DNA from: Stentor roeselii
Taxonomy: Eukaryota; Ciliophora; Heterotrichea; Heterotrichida; Stentoridae
Length of the DNA: 64,000 nucleotides
NCBI GenBank assembly: GCA_006503475.1
Contig: RSEH01000068.1
Location: forward strand, 1-64,000
Direction: 5' to 3'
Shown here: positions 42,356 to 51,110 of the stretch, piece after piece
How the letters are laid out: each line of letters begins with the position of its first letter
Numbering within the stretch: position 1 is the stretch's first letter
Translations under genes and position numbers: made by a program
The notes under the pieces: generated by a model
The model's input: only the letters and a program-made list of their open reading frames with translations
Databases searched by the model: none
What the model was told of the DNA's origin: nothing

Positions 42356-43927
42356 TTATCTAAACTCTCTAATCGGAACTTCAAGTTCCCACAAGTGCAT
42401 CATATACTCATAAAGTTCCGAAGTCAACGATACCTTATAAGGAGTAGGATTAATTTCCCTAGTAATATCATTTCTAATAGTCCTCAGTTGCATCTGCAGT
42501 CTATTTCTACTTTCCTCTAAACTCGGCAAAGGTTTAATAAGTTTTCCATCCCAAAGAAGTTCATTCAAACATTCCACCCTACTCGGCACGACAAACATTT
42601 TTTTCTTATCATCAAGTGGATTCCTTGCTAAGACCCTAGCTCCAACCTGTGGAGGGGGGTCATTCGCTCTTCCCATAATATCACAAATAGCAATTCCATC
42701 ACTTCCATAAAGCCTAAAAGCATTTTTTTTACAAGGAATCGTTGTTTTTTCCTTTTCATTAGAAAACTTTATCCGTGGGGTATCCCTGACTTCCACAAGT
42801 TTAAAAACCATTCCAAGTGCAGGCTGAGCTTGACAAGTGACCAGGTTGGTTCCAATTCCAAAGACGTCAATTTCATGTCCTTGTTCCCGAAGCGATTTTA
42901 AAACGATTTCATTAATATCGTTACTTGCAACTATCAACAATTTCGAGAAGTCAACTGAAAACTTCTGAGAAATCTCGACGAATACTTTTCGAGCTTCCTT
43001 TGAAAGATAAGCCAAATCTCCAGAATCAAGTCGAATTCCAACAGCTTTATACCCAATTTCATTTAAAGCAAGAGCGACGCATAAAAAGTTAGGAACTCCA
43101 CTGTTGAGTGTATCATAAGTGTCGACTAACGCTAAAAATTTATAAGGAAATGCGATTGCATAGCTGACAAAAGCGACTAACTCACCTTCATTAGTAGTAA
43201 AATCGTTAATTTTCTTGTATTTAAAAGCAAGTTCTAATAAATTATGCTCTCCAAGCATAGGACTTGTCAGATCAGAGGGTCCGGTGTAACTATTCACATA
43301 AGAATGTGCATGTGTTCCAATTGTAGGAATTTTATGAATCATCCCCGCGAGTAAGTTGCTTGTACTGTCAAAGCCTCCGACATAGCTGTACTTCGAAGCA
43401 GTCATCGAACCATCAGGTCCTTGAGCCCTGCGACATCCGAACTCTGAAAGAATTTTTCCTTCGCCTGAAGCTTTTCTGAAGCGCGCTGCATTTGTCGTGA
43501 TGAGAGTCGCAAAGTTGCTAAGGACCAAGACTGTTGTTTCGCAAAGCTGGGCCAAAGCTAAAGGACCTTCGATTCTCACGAGGTTGATCCGAGGAAAAAC
43601 GACTGTTCCATCAGGTACCATCCATACTTTGAGCATTGATCCGTTTAATGATTGCATGTATTGGAAAAAAGCTTCTTCGGCATTTGGTAAAATCGACTTC
43701 AGGTAAAGGATTTCTTGGTCGTTAAATGAAAAATTTGACAAAAAGTCGATTATTTCAGAAACGCCTCCGAATACTGTGTATTCACCTTTAAATGGACATT
43801 TACGGAAGAATACGTCGAATACTGAGTGGTCGTTGTGGTGGTTGTTCTTCCAGTATGAATATGCCATTGTGACTTGGTACATGTCTGTTAGCATCGGACG
43901 GATGTACTCGTTACGGGGAATTGACAT
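42356..43927 (-). CDS. NAPRT: Nicotinate phosphoribosyltransferase
   Basis: The frame gives 523 residues, full length for eukaryotic NAPRT. The N-terminus carries the family TDMYQVTMAYSYWKNN. The active-site stretch EFGCRRAQGPDG (about residues 165-176), YVGGFDSTSN, GTHAHSYV and the phosphoribosyl-binding GIRLDSGDLAYLS and ASNDINE segments are all intact. The enzyme joins nicotinic acid to PRPP to form nicotinate mononucleotide, the first step of the Preiss-Handler route to NAD, in the cytosol. No neighbour belongs to the same pathway. The upstream 150 bp is pyrimidine-rich on the sense strand with CCCTA motifs; TTAATAA lies directly before the ATG. Confidence 0.97.
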   Translation of the reverse strand: MSIPRNEYIRPMLTDMYQVTMAYSYWKNNHHNDHSVFDVFFRKCPFKGEYTVFGGVSEIIDFLSNFSFNDQEILYLKSILPNAEEAFFQYMQSLNGSMLKVWMVPDGTVVFPRINLVRIEGPLALAQLCETTVLVLSNFATLITTNAARFRKASGEGKILSEFGCRRAQGPDGSMTASKYSYVGGFDSTSNLLAGMIHKIPTIGTHAHSYVNSYTGPSDLTSPMLGEHNLLELAFKYKKINDFTTNEGELVAFVSYAIAFPYKFLALVDTYDTLNSGVPNFLCVALALNEIGYKAVGIRLDSGDLAYLSKEARKVFVEISQKFSVDFSKLLIVASNDINEIVLKSLREQGHEIDVFGIGTNLVTCQAQPALGMVFKLVEVRDTPRIKFSNEKEKTTIPCKKNAFRLYGSDGIAICDIMGRANDPPPQVGARVLARNPLDDKKKMFVVPSRVECLNELLWDGKLIKPLPSLEESRNRLQMQLRTIRNDITREINPTPYKVSLTSELYEYMMHLWELEVPIREFR

Positions 43928-44629
43928 TTATTAATGAAGATTTTTAGGGTTTTTAGGGATTGAGGGAAAGATTTAAGAATTTTTGGGTTTTGAGGGGATA
44001 GGGTTGAAGGATTTGAGAAGGTTGGGTTAGGAAGGATTTATGGGGGGGTTAAGAAAGATTTTTTGTAGGGTTTTAGAGAAAAATTTTATGGTTTTGATGT
44101 TTGAAGATATTATTATTTTTAAGTTTTTGATTTGGTTTCTAGATATTAATTGTATCTAAGATAAAAATGATTTATACAATTATAGTTTAGTTTGAAACTA
44201 TGTGAAAATATCCATTTGATTATCTTTAATTATTTAATTTTTGTAGACTTTAAATATTATAGAATATTTATGCTTTTTATTTAGTTGAATATACTATAAT
44301 AAACTTTAAATACCAAAAACTAGATTAGAGTCTTATAGAATACTGATCCTGGAAGTTTACTTTGAGGTTAACTTTTATTGCAAGTGATTTAGGTGTAATA
44401 CTTGAAAATATTATAAATTTCTTTAATCTCTATCCTAATCAATGAATATCTTTTTTAAGAATCTTAACTCAAAGATACCAATTTAAAGAATCTATAAAAA
44501 TATAAAAATATTGTATTTAAATATATTGAAATATCTTAAAAAGTAGACATTCTGCAGTTTCACTAATACAAAATTTTCCAAGTACCAAAATTTAAACAAT
44601 AAAAAATCTAACACAAAAATTCATCTAAT
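43928..44629. other. NAPRT upstream region with telomere-like motifs
   Basis: These 702 bp lie between NAPRT (start) and the EF-hand gene (stop), with no coding frame. The first ~160 bp next to NAPRT is G-rich on the + strand, with TTTTTAGGG twice, ATAGGGTT, GGGTTAGG (44024-44031), a seven-G run and TAGGGTTTTAG. The motifs are scattered, not a tandem array. The rest is plain AT-rich sequence. Confidence 0.65.
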
Positions 44630-45739
44630 TTACACCGATTTACTAATTTCAAGTTGCCTGACAACTTCCTGATGCATCCACAAAAACACAGGCAAATATC
44701 TTAAAAACCTCGAAAAATTAACAGCTTCCTTGCATACCAGTTCTTCAATCAAATGAATATTTTCAGCTTGAACACAAGCCAAAATACTTTTCATTTCTTT
44801 CTGGTCAACAAAGCCATCCTTCGCATAACAATTAAAAACATCCTTAAGTTCCATGACTTGTTGTTTAACTCTTTCAAAAACATCAACTTCCAACAAAAAC
44901 TCATTTTTCCCTTCATCTAAATTTTCATAAACCGAGCAAACAGCGAAGAAGTCCTTTTTGGGTATTTTCACCTTTAACGAAACCATAAAAAAAACCTGAA
45001 AAATCGACTGAGCCTTTCTTCTTATGTCCAAATAAGAAGACTCCTGGTCGACAGGTTTATTGATTCCAAGTAAAATCAAATAGTTAATCACGTCATCCAA
45101 GTTAAAATTTCCATTTCGACTCAAGTCAATCTCGTTAAAAAGTTCTAAATACTTCGACTCGACATGGTCTTTAAAAGCTTTGGTGACTGAAAACAAGCTG
45201 TTGTCAGTTGAAGAAGACTGAGTAAACTGAACTTTCAGTAGTTTTGATTCACCTTTAATCGAAATTTCATTTGAAGGGCAGGACTCTGGCAGGGTTTTCC
45301 AGAATTTTCTGGAAAATTTGTTGATTTTCTGGATGTTTGTCTTTTTACTTGCGTTTATCTGGGATATGGAAGGCTTTTGACTGTGATTTGGATTATGGGA
45401 AAAGTCTTCTGAATGGTTTTGGTAGTTGTTTAAACTTGACTTTGCAGGGGTGTGGATTTGGTACTCGTTTAAATGGGTTTTTTTAGACTCGACACTTATG
45501 GAGAGATATCGACTTGTTTCTGGCTTTTCATTGGGGGTTGAACGGTGAAAGCCTTTAAAATGAGTGTCTTTTGGGTTTATCTCAACTTTTGGAAGTTTAA
45601 GTGTGATTATTTTCCGTTTAGGGGAAGAATTTATCGATTTTCTCATACCGTACAAGGGCGGCAATGAGGAGTTGTCAGCATCTTTTGATTTTCGGGAGTT
45701 TTTCTTATCGTCTTTTCCTTCATTTTTCAAAGAATCCAT
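44630..45739 (-). CDS. EF-hand protein with disordered N-terminus
   Basis: The frame gives 369 residues from the ATG at 45737-45739 (preceded by TTGCAATTA; an in-frame TTG nine bases earlier is not a normal start). The first ~190 residues are disordered, Ser/Lys/Asn-rich and basic. The C-terminal ~170 residues are helical with one clear EF-hand, loop DLSRNGNFNLDD (about residue 210), keeping D1, S3, N5 and D12. One or two degenerate hands follow (CYAKDGFVDQKEM). The fold resembles the paired EF-hand halves of calcineurin-B or calpain-like regulators, but I cannot assign a family. It probably binds calcium at one site and docks through the basic tail. Confidence 0.75.
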   Translation of the reverse strand: MDSLKNEGKDDKKNSRKSKDADNSSLPPLYGMRKSINSSPKRKIITLKLPKVEINPKDTHFKGFHRSTPNEKPETSRYLSISVESKKTHLNEYQIHTPAKSSLNNYQNHSEDFSHNPNHSQKPSISQINASKKTNIQKINKFSRKFWKTLPESCPSNEISIKGESKLLKVQFTQSSSTDNSLFSVTKAFKDHVESKYLELFNEIDLSRNGNFNLDDVINYLILLGINKPVDQESSYLDIRRKAQSIFQVFFMVSLKVKIPKKDFFAVCSVYENLDEGKNEFLLEVDVFERVKQQVMELKDVFNCYAKDGFVDQKEMKSILACVQAENIHLIEELVCKEAVNFSRFLRYLPVFLWMHQEVVRQLEISKSV

Positions 45740-46405
45740 TAATTGCAAGCAAGCGGCAAGTTTTTCAATGAACTAGCTTCAGGTCATGATGAAGAGGAAT
45801 AAATGGCTGACTTATAGACTAAAAAGATGAAGCTTCGAAAAGGAAATTTTGAGAAGTTTTTTGAAGAAGGAAGGTGAAAGGATAACAAAAATATGATTTT
45901 TAGGTAAAGATCTAAAGAAAAGTCTGAGTTGTCGGCTTATATTGAGGATTCAAAGAAAGTGGTCATTTCAGTAAAGAATATGATTAATCTCGGATAACTA
46001 TACAGATCTTCTTCAGAGTTCTTTTAAGAATGTTCTTGGCTTCATGGTTTCGAAACTCACAGAGGCCTACTTTCTTCAAATCTCAGTATTTCTCAAAAAG
46101 TACTGAAAACCTTCTTTTTAAAAACACAGACACCTACTTTCTTCAAATCTCAGTATTTCTCAAAAAGTACTGAAAACCTTCTTTTTAAAAACACTCGCAG
46201 ATACTACTTTCTTCAAATCTCAGTATTTCTCAAAAAGTACTGAAAACCTTCCTCTTTAAAAAATCAACAGTTTCAACCCTTCTTACATTCAATCCCTTAA
46301 TCCTTATATATCAAAAGACTCACTAAAAAGTGCCTTAAAATTGAATTTTTTTTTCTTTCATGATGTCAACCTAGACATATCTAAGTTAATCATGTACTTA
46401 TAAAA
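45740..46405. other. Divergent intergenic region carrying a tandem repeat
   Basis: These 666 bp lie between the EF-hand gene (-) and the globin gene (+). No credible gene is seen. The right half holds three copies of a ~67-bp unit (46066-46265), then pyrimidine-rich sequence with CAACCCTT and AATCCCTTAATCC, and TTATAAAA against the globin ATG. Confidence 0.65.
46066..46265. repeat. Three-copy ~67-70-bp tandem repeat upstream of the globin gene
   Basis: CTACTTTCTTCAAATCTCAG begins at 46067, 46134 and 46204 (spacing 67 and 70). About 60 bp of each copy are nearly identical, including CAGTA-(12 nt)-TACTG, a 5-bp inverted repeat. All frames are blocked by stops, so the array is not coding. Confidence 0.9.
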
Positions 46406-46765
46406 ATGAACTTGTTCCAAAAATATGGTGGTGCTGATTTCTGGAGTGACTTTTTGAATGTCTTTTACACTCGGATCACCAGCTCACCTATTCTAAACCG
46501 GTTCTTTGTGGATAAAGATATAAATAATATCAAGACCATGCTCATAGGACTCCTGGAAGTCACTCTTGTCACTGAAGGTCACTACCCAGAAGATGTTTTA
46601 AAAGAAGGACATAAATACATGGGGATCACTGATGAAGACCTTGACGAGTGGATAAGAATCTACACAGGAGTTCTTCAAGAGTCAGGCATCGAGGAGGAGG
46701 ACCAAAGAACAGTCTTAAATGTAGTGAGCAGCTACAGAACGTCAATTGTAAGCAAGCCTAGTTAA
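46406..46765 (+). CDS. Truncated (2/2) haemoglobin
   Basis: The frame gives 119 residues, the length of a group I-type truncated globin. It opens with NLFQKYGG, keeps the B-helix Tyr (Tyr21, in FY), the CD-region FF pair (33-34) and the proximal His (His69 in KEGHKYMGITDEDLDEW). The last matches the F-helix-to-G pattern [AG]H-x3-[GL]-I-x4-[FL]-D-x-W of the family. The E-helix is divergent: the usual [KR]x7G pattern is weak. The protein probably binds haem and O2 or NO in the cytosol; ciliates commonly have such globins. The ATG follows ACTTATAAAA. Confidence 0.88.
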   Translation: MNLFQKYGGADFWSDFLNVFYTRITSSPILNRFFVDKDINNIKTMLIGLLEVTLVTEGHYPEDVLKEGHKYMGITDEDLDEWIRIYTGVLQESGIEEEDQRTVLNVVSSYRTSIVSKPS

Positions 46766-46932
46766 CCTAGAGTAAGGTAGATTTTGAATTTAATCCAAGA
46801 ATCCTACTAATTCCAAACTAGTCTAAAACAAGTAGTTTTTACTCCTCTAAAAATGGAAGATGCGTCATCAGACAAAGCATGACTGGAAAGCTCTAAAAAT
46901 GATTCAAAGACCTTACAATTGAATTCTAAATA

Positions 46933-49236
46933 CTAAACTAACCCGGCGATTTTATCGAGTCCATAAAATGACTCACAGATCTCACACATGAAACTTCCTA
47001 TTCCGCTTGTATTTGCTTCACTTAAAGGCCCTTCTGGGTTCCATGTCAGCCAATGGGACCTTTCACATGTCGGCTGCTTTTCAATTGCATCAACTAACTT
47101 GTTGGCACACGAGTCACATAAAAAGACCTGACAAGTCTTACAAAAAAACATTTCTTTTCCACTTTCTTTACAAACACAACAGTCTTTTTTCTTGTTATTA
47201 TTCGAAAAGACATGAAGAAAGTGCTGCTTCTTGCAAACTAGTGCCGGGTGACCCGCGATTTCAGTTTTCAGATAATTTAAACATTTTTTACATAAGGCGA
47301 AGCATTCACAGGAGATCTTAGCATCTCTTTGATTACAAGAAAAACACTTGAAAATAGTTTTCGCTTTCTTCAATTTGTGGTTATTTTCACATAAAACTTT
47401 TCTTTTTTCCTGTAAAAACGAGCATGTTGCGCAGACTTGAAAGTTACATTCAGGGCATTGAAGTGAAATCGAGAGTTTTTCTTTTTCACAGACTTTACAA
47501 GTGAATCTTGTCAGATTTTGAATGCGTTGGTATTTATGACTCTCTGGGCAGGTATAAAGGAGAGGCTTGCAGAGAATACAGATTGTTTGACTGCAGTTCT
47601 CGCATGACCAAAATGACTGGGTTGTGGATTTAGAGCATGCTGAGCATTGGACCTGGTAAAAACCGTGAATTGAAAAGTTTTTGAATTGGTTACTTGAAGA
47701 GCAGGTCCATATGTGACGGGTTGAAATGCAGTCTGGGGTATCTGGTAAAGACTCTGATATTTGAGGTCGCATGTAAAGTGAAAAGGGAACTTTATATGTC
47801 GAATAGTCTTCATGGAAATAAGAGATTTGGTTTTGGGATTTTATCAGATTGTTTGAAAGGAATTCTGAAGTGGTTTCAAGGTTTCCGTTGATTTTTGATA
47901 AAAGATTATTAAAGTTTTCTAATTCGAATTCTTTTTTTGAGATTTCTGACTTTAGATGATTAATAGAGTCTTCTAAATTTTCCAGTTTTTTGGTTTCTTC
48001 TGAGTATTTTTGTCGTAAATCTGAGATTTCAGATTCTTTATTAGATAGAGAATCTTTTAATGATTCTATTTCTTGTTTTTTATTATTTAAGTTATCCAAA
48101 AGTGCCTCAAGTTCTTTTTCAGCTTCTTGAAAAAGATCACGAGTTTTTAAATGTGTTTCTCGATTATTGTCTATTTCGATTTGAATTTCTTTGATTTCTT
48201 CCTTAAGTTTTCTGAGCTTTTCTTTCAGTTGTTCCGAAGTTTCTTTGTTTTGTCTATATTGAAAATATTTGGAATTCCTAGACATTACAAAAAATGCGAA
48301 AGTTTTCTGGATTTTTTTCAGTTCAGTCTTTTTTTCTATGAGAAGTGGATTGTTTTGGGTGATTTCTGAATCCAGTTTTCCTATTTCTTCTCTGAGAGTT
48401 TCTGATTGACCTCTTAACTCGTTCATTCTTTGAGTGTTACTGTCGATTTGAGAGTCTAGATGTTCTCTTTCATTTTGAAGTTTATTGATTCGTTCACTAT
48501 TTTCGCTGATCAGTCGATTTTTTTCAGTGATTTCTAAGTTCGACCTGTTAATATTCTCATTCAGGTCAAAAAGAGCTTTGGTTTTTAATTGAATATCTGA
48601 TACTCGCTCATCCATTTCATTTTGACATTTTTGGTATTCTTCGACTTTTTCTTTTATTAAAAGTCTTTGATGTTCTATATTTTCAATAAAGACTTTCAGT
48701 TTATTTTCCTTTTTTCTAAGTTTTTGTTGATTTTCACTGATTTCCTTTTTCTTGTTATCAATATCAATCATAAGATTGTTGAATTCCTGGTTTTTTCCAT
48801 TATACTCTTCATTTTTTTTATGTATCTTCGACTCAAGCTCTTGAAACATTTCGAAACTCTTTCGAAACTCTTCATTTTTCTGATTTAAAAGGCCTTGAAT
48901 ACCTTCTTGACTAATCCTTTTGATTTCATTATGAGATTTTCTCAATTCATCATTAAGCTCCTCAATTCTTTTACTCCTCACTTCAACTTCATTCTTCGCC
49001 TTAGAAATTTTCTCTTCTTTTTCATTTAATTCTTCAATCATCTTCTTATTTTGCAAAAGATTCACTTTCAATTCCTCCTCCTTTCGTTTCAACACTGCCT
49101 TAGTCTCCTCAACATCTTTTTTTGAAGCTGAAAGGAGTCCTTCAGCATATTCCCTATCTTTCTTAAGATTATTAATCTGCACTTCCAGTTCTTGCCTCAT
49201 CCTATCGACCTCAGCTTTAGAAACTCCGCAGCCCAT
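46933..49236 (-). CDS. Myristoylated coiled-coil protein with C-terminal zinc ribbons
   Basis: The frame gives 767 residues from the ATG at 49234-49236. The start MGCGVSK has Gly2, Cys3 and Ser6, a strong myristoylation plus palmitoylation signal; a longer frame beginning 63 bases upstream would bury this and overlap the neighbouring gene. Residues about 10-500 form one very long coiled coil of E/K/N/L heptads. The last ~230 residues are packed with CxxC/CxxxxC pairs (about 12 pairs, for example CSAC, CENC, CKVC, CPEC, CFSC, CCVC, CEIC), interspersed with H/N-x-H patterns, like stacked treble-clef (DC1/RING-like) fingers. The predicted picture is a rod anchored to membrane at one end with a zinc head at the other. 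I recognise no named family. Confidence 0.83.
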   Translation of the reverse strand: MGCGVSKAEVDRMRQELEVQINNLKKDREYAEGLLSASKKDVEETKAVLKRKEEELKVNLLQNKKMIEELNEKEEKISKAKNEVEVRSKRIEELNDELRKSHNEIKRISQEGIQGLLNQKNEEFRKSFEMFQELESKIHKKNEEYNGKNQEFNNLMIDIDNKKKEISENQQKLRKKENKLKVFIENIEHQRLLIKEKVEEYQKCQNEMDERVSDIQLKTKALFDLNENINRSNLEITEKNRLISENSERINKLQNEREHLDSQIDSNTQRMNELRGQSETLREEIGKLDSEITQNNPLLIEKKTELKKIQKTFAFFVMSRNSKYFQYRQNKETSEQLKEKLRKLKEEIKEIQIEIDNNRETHLKTRDLFQEAEKELEALLDNLNNKKQEIESLKDSLSNKESEISDLRQKYSEETKKLENLEDSINHLKSEISKKEFELENFNNLLSKINGNLETTSEFLSNNLIKSQNQISYFHEDYSTYKVPFSLYMRPQISESLPDTPDCISTRHIWTCSSSNQFKNFSIHGFYQVQCSACSKSTTQSFWSCENCSQTICILCKPLLYTCPESHKYQRIQNLTRFTCKVCEKEKLSISLQCPECNFQVCATCSFLQEKRKVLCENNHKLKKAKTIFKCFSCNQRDAKISCECFALCKKCLNYLKTEIAGHPALVCKKQHFLHVFSNNNKKKDCCVCKESGKEMFFCKTCQVFLCDSCANKLVDAIEKQPTCERSHWLTWNPEGPLSEANTSGIGSFMCEICESFYGLDKIAGLV

Positions 49237-49259
49237 ATTATCTATATTTAGGAATAAAA

Positions 49260-50852
49260 ATGGAACAGGCTTACTTTGGCGCATCTCAGCTTCTGTCATG
49301 GCTTCAAAAGATTCACATTGACCGAAACCGAGAACAGTTCAGTGAACTTTACTGCAAACTTTCTGATTATCTTTCAACTATTTTCGGATATTGGTCGAAT
49401 TTCAGCAGCCCGGATCTTTTACTGAAGGTTATTGAACTTCTGTCGTCTAGGTCGGAGAATAACTTGTATTTTGCGGTTTTGAGACCTGAAAGTAGAAACT
49501 TTCATCATCCTTTTCCTGTCAGTAGTCTTCCTTTGTATGTTCAGAGATTGATACAGAGTAGAAGACTTTCTGAACTTCCAACTTTTTATACTTGTTATCA
49601 GATCAATTTAGAAAAAAATGTTATTGTTTTACCTACTGCGCAGTTTTATCTTTTTAGTTTTATGTATGAAAGTTGTAAAAATAGGCATGCGGAGTGGTTT
49701 GAAAGTTATTCATTTATGGAATTTATATATAATAACCCGTTTTTGATTATTTTTAGTCATTATTTGCAGGATTTTGATGATGAAATGCTTAAGTTCTTGA
49801 CCCAGTTATCACAAGAATACATCATCCGAGACTCAATCTCCCAAAATTCGAGCGCTCCTTCAAGACACAACTGTGAGATGTTACTCGCACTGATCCACAC
49901 TCTTCAAAAGCCTTCAAACCTGCTCCTTCCCTCCTTCCGAATAGTAAACATAAACCCCGACTCAATCCTATTCCCCCTCTGCAGTGATTTTTACCAAATG
50001 CTTCGAAACCTCTGCACCTGTTGGAAAGAAGGGACGAACACATACTGTTCATTCCTTCTCGAAGTATGGTTACAAATATTAATCCCCTGGCAAAAAAACG
50101 AGATAATGTCAGACTTCATGTCATCAGACTACTGCCTGACTCCAGGAAAAAAGGCTGAAAAGGACTACCTCGGCAATGAGAATTTCTGGGAAGAGTACAT
50201 TTTTAAAAACATTCATCTTTACACTGACTGCTTCGGACTAGTCTTGAGACTCATGTGCAACGAAATCTTGTTTAGACCTGGCGATATTGGACTCTTACTT
50301 CGCATCTCTGATGTCTTCTCAGTTGACTCTGAAGGGAACTTGTTTCATGGAAAACTCAGTCTTTATAAACTTAAACAATGGAGCAAAGGAGCACCTTTGC
50401 CACCTCAGGTTGAAGAAGTTGTGAATGCCTTGAATATTAACAGAGCATGGCTTAACCCGTTTTTTGATGCGAATTTAACGAAAATTGCTGAAAATCTCAT
50501 TTATCGAGCTGAAAGTCTTGGATATCCTGAAGCGAATGATGTTAAAAAGAATTGGGGTGGATTGCTGGGAATTAGGAATAAAGGTGTTGTTGTGGATTGT
50601 GGGAAAAAAGGGGTACGTATTAATGTTTTACCTCATAAAAGCTTGCTTAATGTCTGGGAAAAACCTGTTCGTAGTGATGAGCTTTGGATTTTGTGTTTTA
50701 TTTTTAAGTATCTTGCTTGGGGATTGGATAGGGTTAGAAAACTTGAAAGGACTTGGCCGCCTAAGACGGATATTAGGTTTTTTGCTAGTTATCCGAATTG
50801 GTTGTTTTGTTTTCTGATGTATTTTGTGATTAGATTTCTATTTTTTAGGTAA
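49260..50852 (+). CDS. SMPD4-like (neutral sphingomyelinase-3 family) protein, tentative
   Basis: The frame gives 530 residues. It is mostly helical, with YLSTIFGYWS near the N-terminus, a central FWEEYIFKNIHLYTDCFGLVLRL segment, and a C-terminal RFFASYPNWLFCFLMYFVIRFLFF membrane span. The order (helical body, 'N-L/H-L-Y' block, conserved Arg before a single C-terminal span) resembles animal SMPD4, which acts in the ER and nuclear envelope. I could not align a catalytic site, and its enzyme activity in animals is itself debated. An alternative is an unrelated tail-anchored protein. The start lies 23 bp from the divergent coiled-coil gene and follows TAGGAATAAAA. Confidence 0.5.
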   Translation: MEQAYFGASQLLSWLQKIHIDRNREQFSELYCKLSDYLSTIFGYWSNFSSPDLLLKVIELLSSRSENNLYFAVLRPESRNFHHPFPVSSLPLYVQRLIQSRRLSELPTFYTCYQINLEKNVIVLPTAQFYLFSFMYESCKNRHAEWFESYSFMEFIYNNPFLIIFSHYLQDFDDEMLKFLTQLSQEYIIRDSISQNSSAPSRHNCEMLLALIHTLQKPSNLLLPSFRIVNINPDSILFPLCSDFYQMLRNLCTCWKEGTNTYCSFLLEVWLQILIPWQKNEIMSDFMSSDYCLTPGKKAEKDYLGNENFWEEYIFKNIHLYTDCFGLVLRLMCNEILFRPGDIGLLLRISDVFSVDSEGNLFHGKLSLYKLKQWSKGAPLPPQVEEVVNALNINRAWLNPFFDANLTKIAENLIYRAESLGYPEANDVKKNWGGLLGIRNKGVVVDCGKKGVRINVLPHKSLLNVWEKPVRSDELWILCFIFKYLAWGLDRVRKLERTWPPKTDIRFFASYPNWLFCFLMYFVIRFLFFR

Positions 50853-51110
50853 TCATTTTATGTTTTAATGATGTTTACAGAGAGGAGGTATTGAAGTGGT
50901 TGAAGTTCTTAATTGAACTTAAATTTCACTGATAATTTCATTTTTAAATCTTTTCAATGAACTTATCAACCTTTTCCAGGATTCTAAACAAAAAAATTCA
51001 TTAAAAGTTAAAATAACCTGTTCTGATATTCCAAAAATTTCCTTTAAATCTCAATCTTCCTCTCTCTCTAATTTTAAAGCCCTTACCCAGACTATAATTT
51101 TCATTAAATC

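Noticed and set aside
43930-44090. Chromosome end or internal telomere array
   Set aside because: GGGTT-type motifs are scattered and variable, with coding genes on both sides and no tandem array.
45803-46010. Possible decayed gene starting at an ATG after GGAATAA
   Set aside because: About four stops in 65 codons is what chance predicts, no 15-nt intron pattern fits, and no protein family is recognisable.
49237-49299. Longer N-terminus for the myristoylated coiled-coil protein
   Set aside because: It would overlap the divergent gene's coding start and destroy an excellent MGCGVSK lipidation signal.
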